Source: Planctomycetota bacterium
GTDB lineage: Bacteria; Planctomycetota; Phycisphaerae; Phycisphaerales; UBA1924
Reading direction: 5' to 3'
NCBI GenBank assembly: GCA_018242605.1
Contig: JAFEBP010000013.1
Span: 105,641 to 169,640, forward strand
Length of the DNA: 64,000 nucleotides
Position 1 is the first letter of the stretch. Every line of letters starts with the position of its first letter. Positions 56,107 through 64,000 of this stretch are shown here, piece after piece. Both the position numbers and the translations under genes were made by a program. The notes below the pieces were generated by a model. That model ran no database searches and was not told the origin of the DNA. It saw only the letters and a list, made by a program, of their open reading frames with translations.

Positions 56107-57075
56107 TCACGCCGCGGCCCGACGCAACCGGTCCAGCACCGCGTGCCACACCGCCCGCTCGTCCTCGTCGCCCGTGGGCGTCGGCTCTTCCACCACGATC
56201 ACCGACGGATGGCACTCGTCCGCCTCCCGCATCGCCGCGTACAGCGATGACGCGTAATCCACCGCGATCGCCGGCAGGATGATCACCCGCCGCGCCGACG
56301 GCGCCGCCGCGCCGTGCACCAGCACCACCGCGTCCCCCTTGGCCGCCGCCACCGCCGCCGCGATCCCCGGCCCCTTGGCCAGCACTGTCCTGGCCGCCGG
56401 CGCATAGTGCGACGGCAACAGCCCCGGGCTCTCCAGCACACCGAACCGCGGCCCATCGTCGTACGTCACGCCCTTGCCCAGCGTCTTGGCGATCGCGTTC
56501 GCCCCGATGATCCCCGGCCGCAGCACCCGCACGCCCGAGCCCGCCAGCGACACCACCGTTGATTCAATCCCCACGCGGCAAGGCCCGCCGTCCAGCACCA
56601 GCACCTGCTGCGGCGCAAACGCCGCCTTCACGTGCTCCGCCGCCGTCGGCGACAGCCGCCCCGACAGGTTCGCGCTCGGCCCCACCAGCGGCCCGCCGAA
56701 CTCGCGCAGCAACTCCAGCGTCAAAGGATGATCCGGGCACCGCACCGCCACGTTCAAACCCCCGCCCGTCACGATCCCCGGCACAATGCTCGCCTTGGGC
56801 AGCACGATCGACAACGGCCCCGGCCAGTACGCCTTCGCCAGCGCCGCGGCATCCTCTCCCCAGTGCGTCACCAACCGCTTGGCCATCTCCGCGTCCGCCA
56901 CGTGCACGATCAACGGATTCTGCGCCGGCCTTCCCTTGAGCTCGAACACCGCCCGCACCGCCTGCTCGCTCAGCGCATCAGCGCCCAGCCCGTAGACAGT
57001 CTCCGTCGGGAACGCCACCAGCCCGCCTTCTTTTAGCCGTTGAACCGCCGCCGCTACTTCAGGACTCCTCGCCAT
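56107..57075 (-). CDS. L-threonylcarbamoyladenylate synthase (Sua5 type)
   Basis: Encodes 322 residues from the ATG at 57075; the longer frame adds only eight residues. The YrdC domain (1-195) has GGLVAFPTETVYGLGADA, KGRPAQNPLIVHV, AYWPGPLSIVL, VAVRCPDHPL and GPSANLSGRLSPT. A Sua5 C-terminal domain follows after SPGLLPSHYAP. The enzyme makes threonylcarbamoyl-AMP from threonine, bicarbonate and ATP, the first step of t6A tRNA modification. The two-domain form is Sua5 rather than TsaC. Confidence 0.93.
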   Translation of the reverse strand: MARSPEVAAAVQRLKEGGLVAFPTETVYGLGADALSEQAVRAVFELKGRPAQNPLIVHVADAEMAKRLVTHWGEDAAALAKAYWPGPLSIVLPKASIVPGIVTGGGLNVAVRCPDHPLTLELLREFGGPLVGPSANLSGRLSPTAAEHVKAAFAPQQVLVLDGGPCRVGIESTVVSLAGSGVRVLRPGIIGANAIAKTLGKGVTYDDGPRFGVLESPGLLPSHYAPAARTVLAKGPGIAAAVAAAKGDAVVLVHGAAAPSARRVIILPAIAVDYASSLYAAMREADECHPSVIVVEEPTPTGDEDERAVWHAVLDRLRRAAA

Positions 57076-57191
57076 GCCCCAAGCGTAGTGCGCCACCACC
57101 GGCGTGCCCCGCCCCGGGCACGCTCATCACAGGCCCCCGAAATGGGGCAAACCGCCGCCGCGCATTCACATCCCCCACACAACCCCGCTCG

Positions 57192-58091
57192 CTACACCCC
57201 GCACTCCACATCGCACGCCCAACTGGCCACCATCGCTGTCCCCGGCGCCACAATCTCCGTCCCCGTCCCCGCCTGACCCCTCGTCAACAGGTTGAACCCG
57301 TCGTTCACCATCGTCACCGGCTCCAGGCAGAAGTACCCCGCCCCCGCCGGCGAGTACACCACCGTGTGCCCCAGGTTCGCGCTGCACCCGTACCGCACGC
57401 TCACTCCCGCCGCGGGCCACCGAATCTCCGCGCCATCCGGCGTGCCGGCGAACACATCATCCAGCACCAGGTTCTGGAGCGTCGTCCCCGCCGCGAACGC
57501 GCGGCACACCTCGTCCTCCGCCGCCGGCCCCGTGGGGATCATCGCCACCGCCGGATACCGCGCCAACCCGCGCACGCGGATCACCGCGTCATCCGGCTCG
57601 CTCCCCAGCCGCCGAAACCAGAACGGATGAAACCCCAGCCCCGCCGGGAAAGCCTCTTCGCCCAGGTTGCGCACGCTCAGCTCGGCTTCAAACCGTCCGG
57701 GCGACTCCACCGAGTACCTCACCTGCGCAACAAACGGCCACGGCCAGTTTCCGTCGCGCACCTCGCACTCCAGCCTCACCGCCACCGGCGAACGGTCCAG
57801 CACGCGCCACGCCCGCGCCTTCACGTCACCGTGAATCGCCGTGCCGTCGATCCAATCCGACTTCAGTTGTCGCTTCTTGCCCGCGTGCGTGAACGCCGCC
57901 CCGACAATCCGGTTCGGCCAAGGCGCCAGCAGGTAACTCCCCAGCTCGTTGAACCACCCCGTCCCCGCCATCCGCAGCAGCGGCGTCCACCGCCCATCAC
58001 CGCCGCGGCACTCAAACCGCGACACCCCCGCCCCCAGCCAAGGCAGCACGCCCACGCGCAGCGCGTCGGATTCGATCACGATCTCGCCCAT
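57192..58091 (-). CDS. Aldose 1-epimerase-like protein
   Basis: Encodes 299 residues with no signal peptide. It has the galactose-mutarotase fold features APWPNRI, the His of GTAIHGDVK, LGFHPFWFRR and the late acidic LEPVTMVNDGF. It should interconvert anomers of an aldose such as glucose or galactose. The close GalM or YeaD-like subfamily and the sugar are not settled. The small prepilin-like gene lies 22 bases upstream on the same strand. Confidence 0.86.
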   Translation of the reverse strand: MGEIVIESDALRVGVLPWLGAGVSRFECRGGDGRWTPLLRMAGTGWFNELGSYLLAPWPNRIVGAAFTHAGKKRQLKSDWIDGTAIHGDVKARAWRVLDRSPVAVRLECEVRDGNWPWPFVAQVRYSVESPGRFEAELSVRNLGEEAFPAGLGFHPFWFRRLGSEPDDAVIRVRGLARYPAVAMIPTGPAAEDEVCRAFAAGTTLQNLVLDDVFAGTPDGAEIRWPAAGVSVRYGCSANLGHTVVYSPAGAGYFCLEPVTMVNDGFNLLTRGQAGTGTEIVAPGTAMVASWACDVECGV

Positions 58092-58113
58092 GTGCGCTCG
58101 CGCTCGCCCGTGA

Positions 58114-58269
58114 TTACTTGGCCGTCGTCGTGCAACTCGAGGGGCAGCCCCCGCACAGACCCAGCGGGCACCCTGTCTTCACGAGGTTGAACCCCATGAA
58201 CCCGAACGCCGCCAGCCCCGCAAAGGCCAGCAAAGTCTCCAGAAGCCCGAATCCTTTTCTCTTCTTCAT
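58114..58269 (-). CDS. 51-residue prepilin-like membrane microprotein with Cys tail
   Basis: The ATG at 58269 gives MKKRKGFGLLETLLAFAGLA followed by more hydrophobic residues. The start KRKG|FGLLETL resembles a class III (type IV prepilin) leader: Gly before the cut, Phe at +1 and Glu at +5. After the helix the last 18 residues hold four Cys in the spacing C-x4-C-x2-C-x3-C. No known family is recognised. It lies 22 bases before the epimerase gene on the same strand. A small membrane redox or metal-binding protein is possible; the leader likeness could also be chance, since there is no clear ribosome site. Confidence 0.5.
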   Translation of the reverse strand: MKKRKGFGLLETLLAFAGLAAFGFMGFNLVKTGCPLGLCGGCPSSCTTTAK

Positions 58270-58378
58270 GTCTAACAGTAGCGGGATCCGGGATTCGGGA
58301 ATCCGCTTCTCCCGCCTCCGCACCGCCAACAATTCCCATTCTCTTTTTTCCGGCCTGATGCCCGATGCCTAGTGCCTG

Positions 58379-59230
58379 ATGCCTTCCCCCCCCATGCTCC
58401 TCTCCCGCTCCACATCCCCCATCCACGGCCGCGGCCTCTTCAGCGGTCAGCCCGCGTCCATCACCTTCCACCCGCACGACGACGGAATCATCATCCGCTG
58501 CACCGCGCCCATCCCCGCCGTCACCGCCAACGTGACCCCCAAGCCGACCATCCCCGGCATCCCTCCCCAGTTCCCCATCCGCAACACCACGCTCGCGGCA
58601 CCCAACGCCCAGGCCCTCACCATCGAGCACGCCATGAGCGCCCTCGCCGGCCTGGGCATCACCGCCGCCGCCATCGAACTCACCGGCGGCGAAGTCCCCA
58701 TCCTCGACGGCTCCGCGCGCGACTTCGCGCACGCCCTGGCCCCGCTCCGCATCCCCGGCCCCACGCCGCGGCCCATCACCCTCGCCGCGCCCATCGAAGT
58801 CCGCGAGGGCGACGCCTTCATCAAGGCTGCCCCGCGCGCCGCCGGCTTCTCGTACACCTACGAACTCGACTACGGCCCCACCTCCCCGATCCCGCGCCAA
58901 ACCGCCACGTGGTCCGGCGATGCCGACGACTACCTCGCCAACATCGCCCCCGCCCGCACCTTCTCACTCTCCCACGAAGCCGCCGCGGCACGCGCCGCCG
59001 GCCTCTTCTCCTCATTCACTCCGTCCGACCTGCTCGTCATCGCCCCCGACGGCCGCCCCGTCGACAACGCCTGGCGCTTCGACACCGAACCCGCCCGCCA
59101 CAAACTCCTGGACCTGATCGGCGACCTCGCCCTCCTCGCCCGCCCCCTCCACGCCGACATCACCGCCCACAAAGCCGGCCACGCCCTGACGCACAAGTTC
59201 TGCTCCGCTGTGCTGGCAATCCGCTCCTAA
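58379..59230 (+). CDS. lpxC: UDP-3-O-acyl-N-acetylglucosamine deacetylase
   Basis: Encodes 283 residues. LpxC removes the acetyl group in the first committed step of lipid A synthesis, using Zn. Visible features are SPIHGRGLFSG near the N-terminus, the zinc His of ALTIEHAMSALAGLG, GSARDF, PARTF, the second zinc region DTEPARHKLLDLIGDLAL and the catalytic His in KAGHALTHKF. Two in-frame ATGs (58379 and 58394) are possible starts. It shows that the organism makes a lipid-A-type outer membrane. Confidence 0.92.
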   Translation: MPSPPMLLSRSTSPIHGRGLFSGQPASITFHPHDDGIIIRCTAPIPAVTANVTPKPTIPGIPPQFPIRNTTLAAPNAQALTIEHAMSALAGLGITAAAIELTGGEVPILDGSARDFAHALAPLRIPGPTPRPITLAAPIEVREGDAFIKAAPRAAGFSYTYELDYGPTSPIPRQTATWSGDADDYLANIAPARTFSLSHEAAAARAAGLFSSFTPSDLLVIAPDGRPVDNAWRFDTEPARHKLLDLIGDLALLARPLHADITAHKAGHALTHKFCSAVLAIRS

Positions 59231-59460
59231 CGGCGCCCCCGCCCGAACGAAAGCACCGAGCAGCGAACACCGCGATAACTCCCCCAAACCCGCGCCCGCA
59301 ACCACCCAGCAAGCTCGGCATCACAAGCCGGGCGATCGGTACGTCCTAACAATCCCCTCTCCAAATTCCCCCCCAATTCCGCACTCTCCCAAAATCCTAA
59401 TCCTCTCCCCATCCGAAATACCAGCGACTCACTCCCTCTCAGCGTTCCCGTTCCGCTCCA

Positions 59461-60015
59461 ATGCCCGGACCATTCCTCCAACTCATCGCCCGCGGCGACG
59501 AAACCGCGGTGGCCGCATGCCTCGATGAGTACGGCGGCATGGTCTGGGGCCTGGCCGAACGTTACCTCAAGGGCTTCGGCGAAGACCTCGAAGACGCCGT
59601 TCAGGAAGTCTTCGTCGAAGTTTGGCGCTCCGCCGCGCGCTTTGATCCCGCCATGGGCTCCGAGCCCGCCTTCATCGCCACCATCGCCCACCGCCGCCTG
59701 ATCGACCGTCAGCGCCGCGTCCAGGCCCGTCGCGCCGTGCAGCTCGAGGACGACCGCATCATCGAGTCCAAGGCCGTCGTCAAAGATGGTTCCGCTCTGC
59801 GCGACGATGTCGCCGCCGCCGCCCGCGCCTTTGAATCCCTCGACAGCGACGAAAAACAAGTCCTCTGGTACGCGCTCTACCAGGGCCTCTCGCACGAAAG
59901 AATCGCGAAAGCGATCAACGTGCCTTTGGGAACGGTCAAGACCAGAATCCGCCGCGGCCTCTCGCGCCTGCGCGAGGCCCTGAGCACGCACGCCGGGAAG
60001 GAGGTGGCCTCATGA
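59461..60015 (+). CDS. ECF-type RNA polymerase sigma factor
   Basis: Encodes 184 residues. Region 2 is EDLEDAVQEVFVEVWRSA with the following IDRQRR. Region 4 is LSHERIAKAINVPLGTVKTR, the recognition helix of SigK-like ECF factors. No region 1 or 3 is present. It overlaps the next gene by four bases (ATGA), so the factor and its inhibitor are made together. Confidence 0.93.
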   Translation: MPGPFLQLIARGDETAVAACLDEYGGMVWGLAERYLKGFGEDLEDAVQEVFVEVWRSAARFDPAMGSEPAFIATIAHRRLIDRQRRVQARRAVQLEDDRIIESKAVVKDGSALRDDVAAAARAFESLDSDEKQVLWYALYQGLSHERIAKAINVPLGTVKTRIRRGLSRLREALSTHAGKEVAS

Positions 60016-60872
60016 GCGACAACGCCATGAACGCGCCGATTTCCGCCGACGCCCAGCGCCTGCTCGACCTCCTGGCCGATCGCGCCACCGGTGCGCTCGG
60101 CCCCGCCGAAGCGGCCGAACTCGATTCCCTCCTGCGGCGCGTGCCGCAGCTCACCGACGCGGACGGCCGCACCATCACCCCCGATTACTTCGAAGCCTCC
60201 GCCGGCGCCGCCATGTTCGCTCTGGGACCCCAACCCCAGCCCCTCCCCAGCCAGGTCCGCGAGCGACTCCTCGCCCGCGGCCGCGAAATCGCGCGTGAGG
60301 CCTCCCGCCAAGTCGCCCCCGATTCGTCAAGCCCCGCGCCGGCCCCCTCCAAGCCCGCAGGGCCCAGCGTCCTGGCCAAACTCGGCATGCTCGGCTGGCT
60401 CGCCGCCGCCGCGGCGGTCATCCTCTCGGTCATCAACATCTACAACGCCCAGCCCCGCCCCGCCTACCGCGCCTACCGCGACATGCTCGCCTCCGGCGTC
60501 CAGTCCGTCGCCTTCGCCCCCCAGGGCCGCTTCAAGGATCAGAACATCCGCGGCGACATCGTCTGGGACAAGACCACCAAGACCGGCTACGCCCGCATCT
60601 CCAACATCGCCGCGCTCGATCCCAAGCAGCAGCAACTCCAGCTCTGGGTCATCGACAAGGACCGCCCCGCCGGCCCGCAGACGCCCATCGACGCCGGCTA
60701 CTTCAGCCTCGATAGCGCCTACCTGGACCCGGTCACCAAGGACTACATCGTCCCCATCACCGCCCGCCTCCAGGTCTTCAACGAGCAAGCCATCGGCCTC
60801 ACCATCGAACACACCGGCGGCTCCGTCACCCCCACGATGGAAAACCTCGTCGCCGTCGCCCCGCTCAAGTAA
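60012..60872 (+). CDS. RskA-type anti-sigma factor
   Basis: Encodes 286 residues. An N-terminal helical domain (about 10-100) should bind the sigma factor. A single membrane helix is at LGWLAAAAAVILSVINIY (about 120-140). The C-terminal extracytoplasmic part (LQLWVIDKDRPAGPQTPIDA) is an RskA domain. It starts inside the end of the sigma gene. The likely job is to hold the sigma factor at the membrane until a signal, probably proteolytic, frees it. Confidence 0.9.
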   Translation: MSDNAMNAPISADAQRLLDLLADRATGALGPAEAAELDSLLRRVPQLTDADGRTITPDYFEASAGAAMFALGPQPQPLPSQVRERLLARGREIAREASRQVAPDSSSPAPAPSKPAGPSVLAKLGMLGWLAAAAAVILSVINIYNAQPRPAYRAYRDMLASGVQSVAFAPQGRFKDQNIRGDIVWDKTTKTGYARISNIAALDPKQQQLQLWVIDKDRPAGPQTPIDAGYFSLDSAYLDPVTKDYIVPITARLQVFNEQAIGLTIEHTGGSVTPTMENLVAVAPLK

Positions 60873-60887
60873 ATAAAGTGGCTCGCA

Positions 60888-60910
60888 CGGTGGCTTGGCC
60901 GTCCCGGCCA
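60888..60910 (+). repeat. Hairpin repeat, variant of the one after icd
   Basis: CGGTGGCTTGGCCGTCCCGGCCA: the stem is TGGCCG/CGGCCA with loop TCC. Compared with the copies at 51677 and 51712, the stem base G is replaced by C and its partner C by G, so pairing is kept. Confidence 0.6.
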
Positions 60911-60983
60911 TCAACACCCCACAACTGCCCGCTGCGCATCGCCCCGCACCGATGCCGCTTCAACCACGCCTCCCGGAGGTGGC

Positions 60984-61000
60984 CCGACGGTCCCCGTCGG
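60984..61000 (+). repeat. Hairpin with seven-base stem and TCC loop
   Basis: CCGACGG (60984-60990), loop TCC, CCGTCGG (60994-61000). It has the same loop and similar stem length as the repeats at 51677, 51712 and 60896, but a different stem sequence, so membership of the same family is uncertain. Confidence 0.45.
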
Positions 61001-61144
61001 TCTTCCCTACAAACGCCCCTTCCACACCAAACCCCGCCGCGCCTCATCACGCTCCAGCACCCGCGCTCTTCTGGTCCCGATCGGCGCCAAGGGCTGTCAC
61101 CACGCGGTGCAGCGATGCAGCTCCCAGCATCGCACAACGCCCTT

Positions 61145-61411
61145 CACCCCCGCCCCGCCTCCACCTCCTCATCCCAAATCGGCCAAGGCGTCCCCGGCTT
61201 CTGCCGCAACGCCTTCAAATCCCGCACCCACGGCAAATCCGGCAACTCATCAAACTCACTAGGCTCAAACCGGCACATCCCCGCGGAGAACCAGAACATC
61301 CCCAGCGTGTCCCCGTGCGTCCAGAACCGCCCATCGTCACACCACTCATGCGTCGTTGGGTAGATTCACCACGATTGCGTACCGCTGGAGTTCTCGCGTC
61401 CGCGCCAGCAT
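61145..61411 (-). pseudogene. Probable frameshifted small gene
   Basis: On the minus strand the frame from ATG 61411 reads MLARTRELQRYAIVVNLPND and stops after an Ala. Another frame opens at the same place and continues HEWCDDGRFWTHGDTLGMFW with 60 more residues of gene-like composition (many Trp, Phe, Asp, Glu, Arg) to the stop at 61145-61147. The second part has no start of its own. A one-base or two-base slip near 61348 would join them into one protein of about 88 residues. I do not recognise the family. Confidence 0.35.
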
Positions 61412-61507
61412 GATTTGACCACAGCCCCCCATGCCATCCGACCCAGAACCGCTACCGCCGGTTCCTCGTAACGAAGCCGTGCTGGGATGAACAGCCCGGC
61501 ATTGGAC

Positions 61508-62734
61508 TCAACATCCGCTTTCCCAATGTCTGAAAAACACCTCGACATCCGAGCCATCCACTCCATCGTCGTCATTAAAATCTGCTGCCTCATCGCCCGC
61601 CTCCCACAGTCCGAAGAACGACTCTAAATCAGCGCCGTCGATACCGCCGTCGTTGTTGAAGTCCGCACGACAAACTACTTCAACAGTGAACGAAAAGGCG
61701 GACGATTTTCCAAATATATTTGAAACGATCAAGTCGTATGTTCCACCGGAGTCGCGAGAGCATACAAATTGGTACGACCTGTCCGCCGTATTGCACGTGT
61801 ACCCGTTGGATTCACACACCCAGACCCCTTCGAAATAGCTCGTGCACGCGTCGTACCCGGCGAATCTGGGTCCGACGATTCCGACACCGAGTGATACTCC
61901 ATTCCTGAACCACTCTGTCGAGGTTATGTTCTGCATTCCACGCATCCAATCGGCCGAGGAGAGCGAGCATTGATAGTCGCCGACCAGCGCAAAAAGAACC
62001 ACTTCATCGCCAGGATGTACTGCAATTTCGCTTCTTCCAATGGCGAAACACGGTCCGGCTGCGTCATAGCGATTTGGGGCCCTCAAGCACCAACGGCGGT
62101 TGACCGCATATGCCGAAACAAATCGGGCTGAAGGGCCCACGGGAGCCGTGTACTCAATCACCATGGCGTCCGGTTCGCAGCATGTGACCGGACCCCAATC
62201 AGACCAATGACCTGAACCGGCATCCATAACCGCCGCTTGTTCGCCGGGCGGAGCGTCATCAGGTTGCCCCACTCCCCAGCTAGTGAACAAAACCGGATCG
62301 CCAGAATCCCACATCCAGTTCTGGTCCGGCTCCAACTCCGGCGGCACCGTTTCATCCAATCGCACTTGATGAAGTCCGATCAAGGCACTGGTCGCGCCGC
62401 TGGAAACGAGAAGCCGGCGAACGAATTCGTTCTCTTCAGGAGTACCAATATGCACCAAATGAGTGCTCTCGTAGCCGTGGTCCAGCCCGTTCCAAGTAAC
62501 TTGCCAATATGCAGCTTCCGCCCCAAGAAATCCGCGCTGAAAATAGTACATCTCGTAGTTGGCTTGCCACACTGAGTAATCAAAGAACTGAGCACTCTCC
62601 CCACCGTGAGCGACAACTTGATACCAATGCCCATTGCCTCCATCTTCGACCCGCCATTGCACGGGTTGAGCTACGGCCGCCGAAGTCGCCAGACCGACCA
62701 ATATGGCCAACGTGTTTCTCTTGATTCCCCGCAC
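61508..62734 (-). CDS. C-type-lectin-like secreted protein with GC-type dockerin
   Basis: Encodes 408 residues from a GTG at 62734, which has AGGAG seven bases upstream; the ATG frame extending to 62836 runs through that site and would put 34 charged residues before the signal peptide (LAILVGLATSAAVAQ). Residues 25-200 look like a C-type lectin-like domain: NGHWYQVV, ESTHLVHIGTPEENEFV, then WMWDSGDPVLFTSW with QPDDAP and DAMVIEYT. A divergent Ig-like region with several Cys follows (200-350). The dockerin is CRADFNNDGG ... DFNDDDGVDGSDV ending WESGC. A sugar-binding or adhesive role is inferred. Codon use is less GC-rich than in most of the window. Confidence 0.84.
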   Translation of the reverse strand: MRGIKRNTLAILVGLATSAAVAQPVQWRVEDGGNGHWYQVVAHGGESAQFFDYSVWQANYEMYYFQRGFLGAEAAYWQVTWNGLDHGYESTHLVHIGTPEENEFVRRLLVSSGATSALIGLHQVRLDETVPPELEPDQNWMWDSGDPVLFTSWGVGQPDDAPPGEQAAVMDAGSGHWSDWGPVTCCEPDAMVIEYTAPVGPSARFVSAYAVNRRWCLRAPNRYDAAGPCFAIGRSEIAVHPGDEVVLFALVGDYQCSLSSADWMRGMQNITSTEWFRNGVSLGVGIVGPRFAGYDACTSYFEGVWVCESNGYTCNTADRSYQFVCSRDSGGTYDLIVSNIFGKSSAFSFTVEVVCRADFNNDGGIDGADLESFFGLWEAGDEAADFNDDDGVDGSDVEVFFRHWESGC

Positions 62735-62768
62735 GCTAATACTCCTAGTTATGAACGGCCGACGTACT

Positions 62769-63911
62769 TCAACAGCCGTCTTCCCACCGCTCAAAGAACG
62801 CGCTGACGTCGGCACCGTCGATACCGCCATCCGCATTGAAATCGGCCGGACAAGCCACGGAAAAATTCACCGTATCAGAGTACTTCGGCGCACATCCGCA
62901 TCCGCCCGCGATGCGGCAGCGATAGCCGGTGGCCTGACTCGGCGTTGGGTGATTGATCACCATCGCGGCCGAGCGCGTGTTGAAGTAACCCCCGCCGTCG
63001 ACGAGACTGAACCAAGCATCCGGAGAGTCGGGGTCGACCACATCAGGGTTGCGGCGTTGCCACTGGTACGTCGCAGGTGCCGTGCATTCGGGCAGGTTGG
63101 CAACTTCAACAACGAAGGTGACCGGAGTATCGACACCAACCGCCTGATCGACAGGTTGACCGGTGATGCTCAAGGAGCAGTCAACCTGCCCGAGCAGGGG
63201 CGAAGTGGCGGTAGCGCCAGGCGACACAGGCACGCCCACTTCGCAGACGAATCCGTTGGGCGATTCATCCGTCAGCGTCGTGGCGCCCGCATTCTCGTTG
63301 AACTTCAAGAGAAGTTGTGTATTGGCGTCGCTGGCGATCCCTGACTCCAGCGGCGGCACAAACGAACCGCCGTAACGGGCGACCGAACTGACGCGAATCC
63401 AATCGAGCTTTCCGAGGAAGCTCGGTGTGGCATGCTGAGCCAGGAAAATCATGCCGATCGCCATGACCGAATCCGCATGATCGGCATACGCCACAGTGTT
63501 TCCAAACACCGCCTGTGAAACCCCATCCACATAAAGCGTCGCGACGTTGGCCTGTCGGACCCACGCCACGTGATGCCAGGTTCCGCTCGTGAGGGACGGC
63601 AGAGTTCCACGACAATCTCCCTGGTTGATGTCGTTGAAGCATCCCGAAGCCACAAATCTTCCGTCGCCCAGCGCTATCGCTTTGTCTTCTCTTGAATCGG
63701 CCCACTCTTTGATAATCTGGCCATATTCCCCGTCAAGCCAGACCCTCATTTCATACGTGAAATCTCCCTGGTGGAGAAGGGTGTTGCCATTAATCTTGAT
63801 CGTGTCAGTCGCGTTGCGAAACGCCGCATAGGTGGTCGGAGAATCCTGCGCCCCCGCCCCCATCGTGCATCCCGTTGTCAGCGCCGCCGCGATCATGCAT
63901 GTACAACGCAT
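62769..63911 (-). CDS. LamG-like secreted protein with Ig-like domain and half dockerin
   Basis: Encodes 380 residues from the ATG at 63911 behind AAGGAGCATTTCCC. The signal peptide ends ATTGC... or AGAQ. Residues 30-195 are a concanavalin-A-like LamG domain (TYEMRVWLDGEYGQIIKEW, GTWHHVAWVRQANVATLYVD, LGKLDWIRVSS). Residues 235-350 are Ig-like (TYQWQRRNPD). The tail has only one EF-hand repeat, CPADFNADGGIDGADV, then FFERWEDGC. Both bracketing Cys are kept although the second repeat is missing. It is 34 bases upstream of the lectin-like gene on the same strand, so they may be co-transcribed. A carbohydrate-binding role is likely. Confidence 0.86.
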   Translation of the reverse strand: MRCTCMIAAALTTGCTMGAGAQDSPTTYAAFRNATDTIKINGNTLLHQGDFTYEMRVWLDGEYGQIIKEWADSREDKAIALGDGRFVASGCFNDINQGDCRGTLPSLTSGTWHHVAWVRQANVATLYVDGVSQAVFGNTVAYADHADSVMAIGMIFLAQHATPSFLGKLDWIRVSSVARYGGSFVPPLESGIASDANTQLLLKFNENAGATTLTDESPNGFVCEVGVPVSPGATATSPLLGQVDCSLSITGQPVDQAVGVDTPVTFVVEVANLPECTAPATYQWQRRNPDVVDPDSPDAWFSLVDGGGYFNTRSAAMVINHPTPSQATGYRCRIAGGCGCAPKYSDTVNFSVACPADFNADGGIDGADVSAFFERWEDGC

Positions 63912-64000
63912 GGGAAATGCTCCTTGCTAACCAAAGTCGACGAATATCTCGCCTGATCCGACCACGGTAGATACAGATTGACCTGACCCAGGAACCGTGG

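Larger units (their letters stand above)
60873..61144. other. Non-coding stretch with short hairpins
   Basis: No gene is supported. Three perfect hairpins lie at 60896-60910, 60984-61000 and 61112-61133 with stems of six or seven bases; the first two have the loop TCC seen in the repeat after icd. A plus-strand frame of 161 residues that spans the region has no family features and low-complexity composition. Confidence 0.6.

Noticed and set aside
61366..61593. Minus-strand frame of 75 codons overlapping the end of the lectin-like gene
   Set aside because: Half of it is the shifted frame of the dockerin tail. The remainder has no recognisable features and competes with the better frame at 61145-61411.

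Overview
The window reads as chromosomal DNA of a planctomycete of the class Phycisphaerae. The GC content is high. Thirteen secreted proteins end in a short calcium-binding-type repeat pair closed by a terminal Cys (consensus DFNQDGGVDGADV ... WEAGC), which I recognise as the 'GC-type dockerin' tail of that group. One further protein ends in a PEP-CTERM-like tail. LpxC and ExbB/ExbD genes indicate a diderm envelope. I see no rRNA, tRNA, CRISPR array, insertion sequence or prophage.

Bases 1-25,018 hold a run of nine plus-strand genes for large secreted dockerin-tailed proteins. They comprise an unknown beta-rich protein, a matrixin-like metalloprotease, a 14-unit beta-propeller protein, a parallel beta-helix protein, an M36 (fungalysin) metallopeptidase, a glycine-rich repeat protein, an autotransporter-like beta-repeat protein, a second M36 paralogue and a second 14-unit propeller protein. 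Bases 25,337-36,876 hold a PEP-CTERM-like protein, two more dockerin proteins, and a four-gene minus-strand block: HTH protein, type II pseudopilin, double-TlpA thioredoxin and LolA-like/TlpA thioredoxin. A nearly identical promoter with an internal palindrome sits in front of the PEP-CTERM-like gene and in front of the dockerin gene that diverges from the HTH gene.

Bases 37,072-60,872 are mostly housekeeping: panB with an HtrA protease, rfbG, nadA, a second HtrA protease, a penicillin-binding-protein-like hydrolase, a GH57 enzyme, a PPi-type phosphofructokinase, isocitrate dehydrogenase, an ExbB-ExbD-ExbD unit, a threonylcarbamoyl-AMP synthase, an aldose epimerase, lpxC, and an ECF sigma/anti-sigma pair. 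Within this part are oddities: two tandem Cys-rich lipoproteins, an orphan MNT nucleotidyltransferase with a broken HEPN partner, an AT-richer orphan membrane protein gene, and a 51-residue prepilin-like microprotein.

Bases 60,873-64,000 hold a non-coding hairpin cluster, a probable frameshifted gene and two minus-strand dockerin proteins. One of these has only half a dockerin but keeps both bracketing cysteines.

How the parts may fit (inference): the surface and extracellular proteases and adhesins share one C-terminal tail whose two cysteines bracket the repeat domain. The thioredoxin-like proteins, HtrA proteases and ExbBD proteins encoded nearby are plausible envelope partners for folding, quality control or export, but nothing in the sequence proves a physical link.
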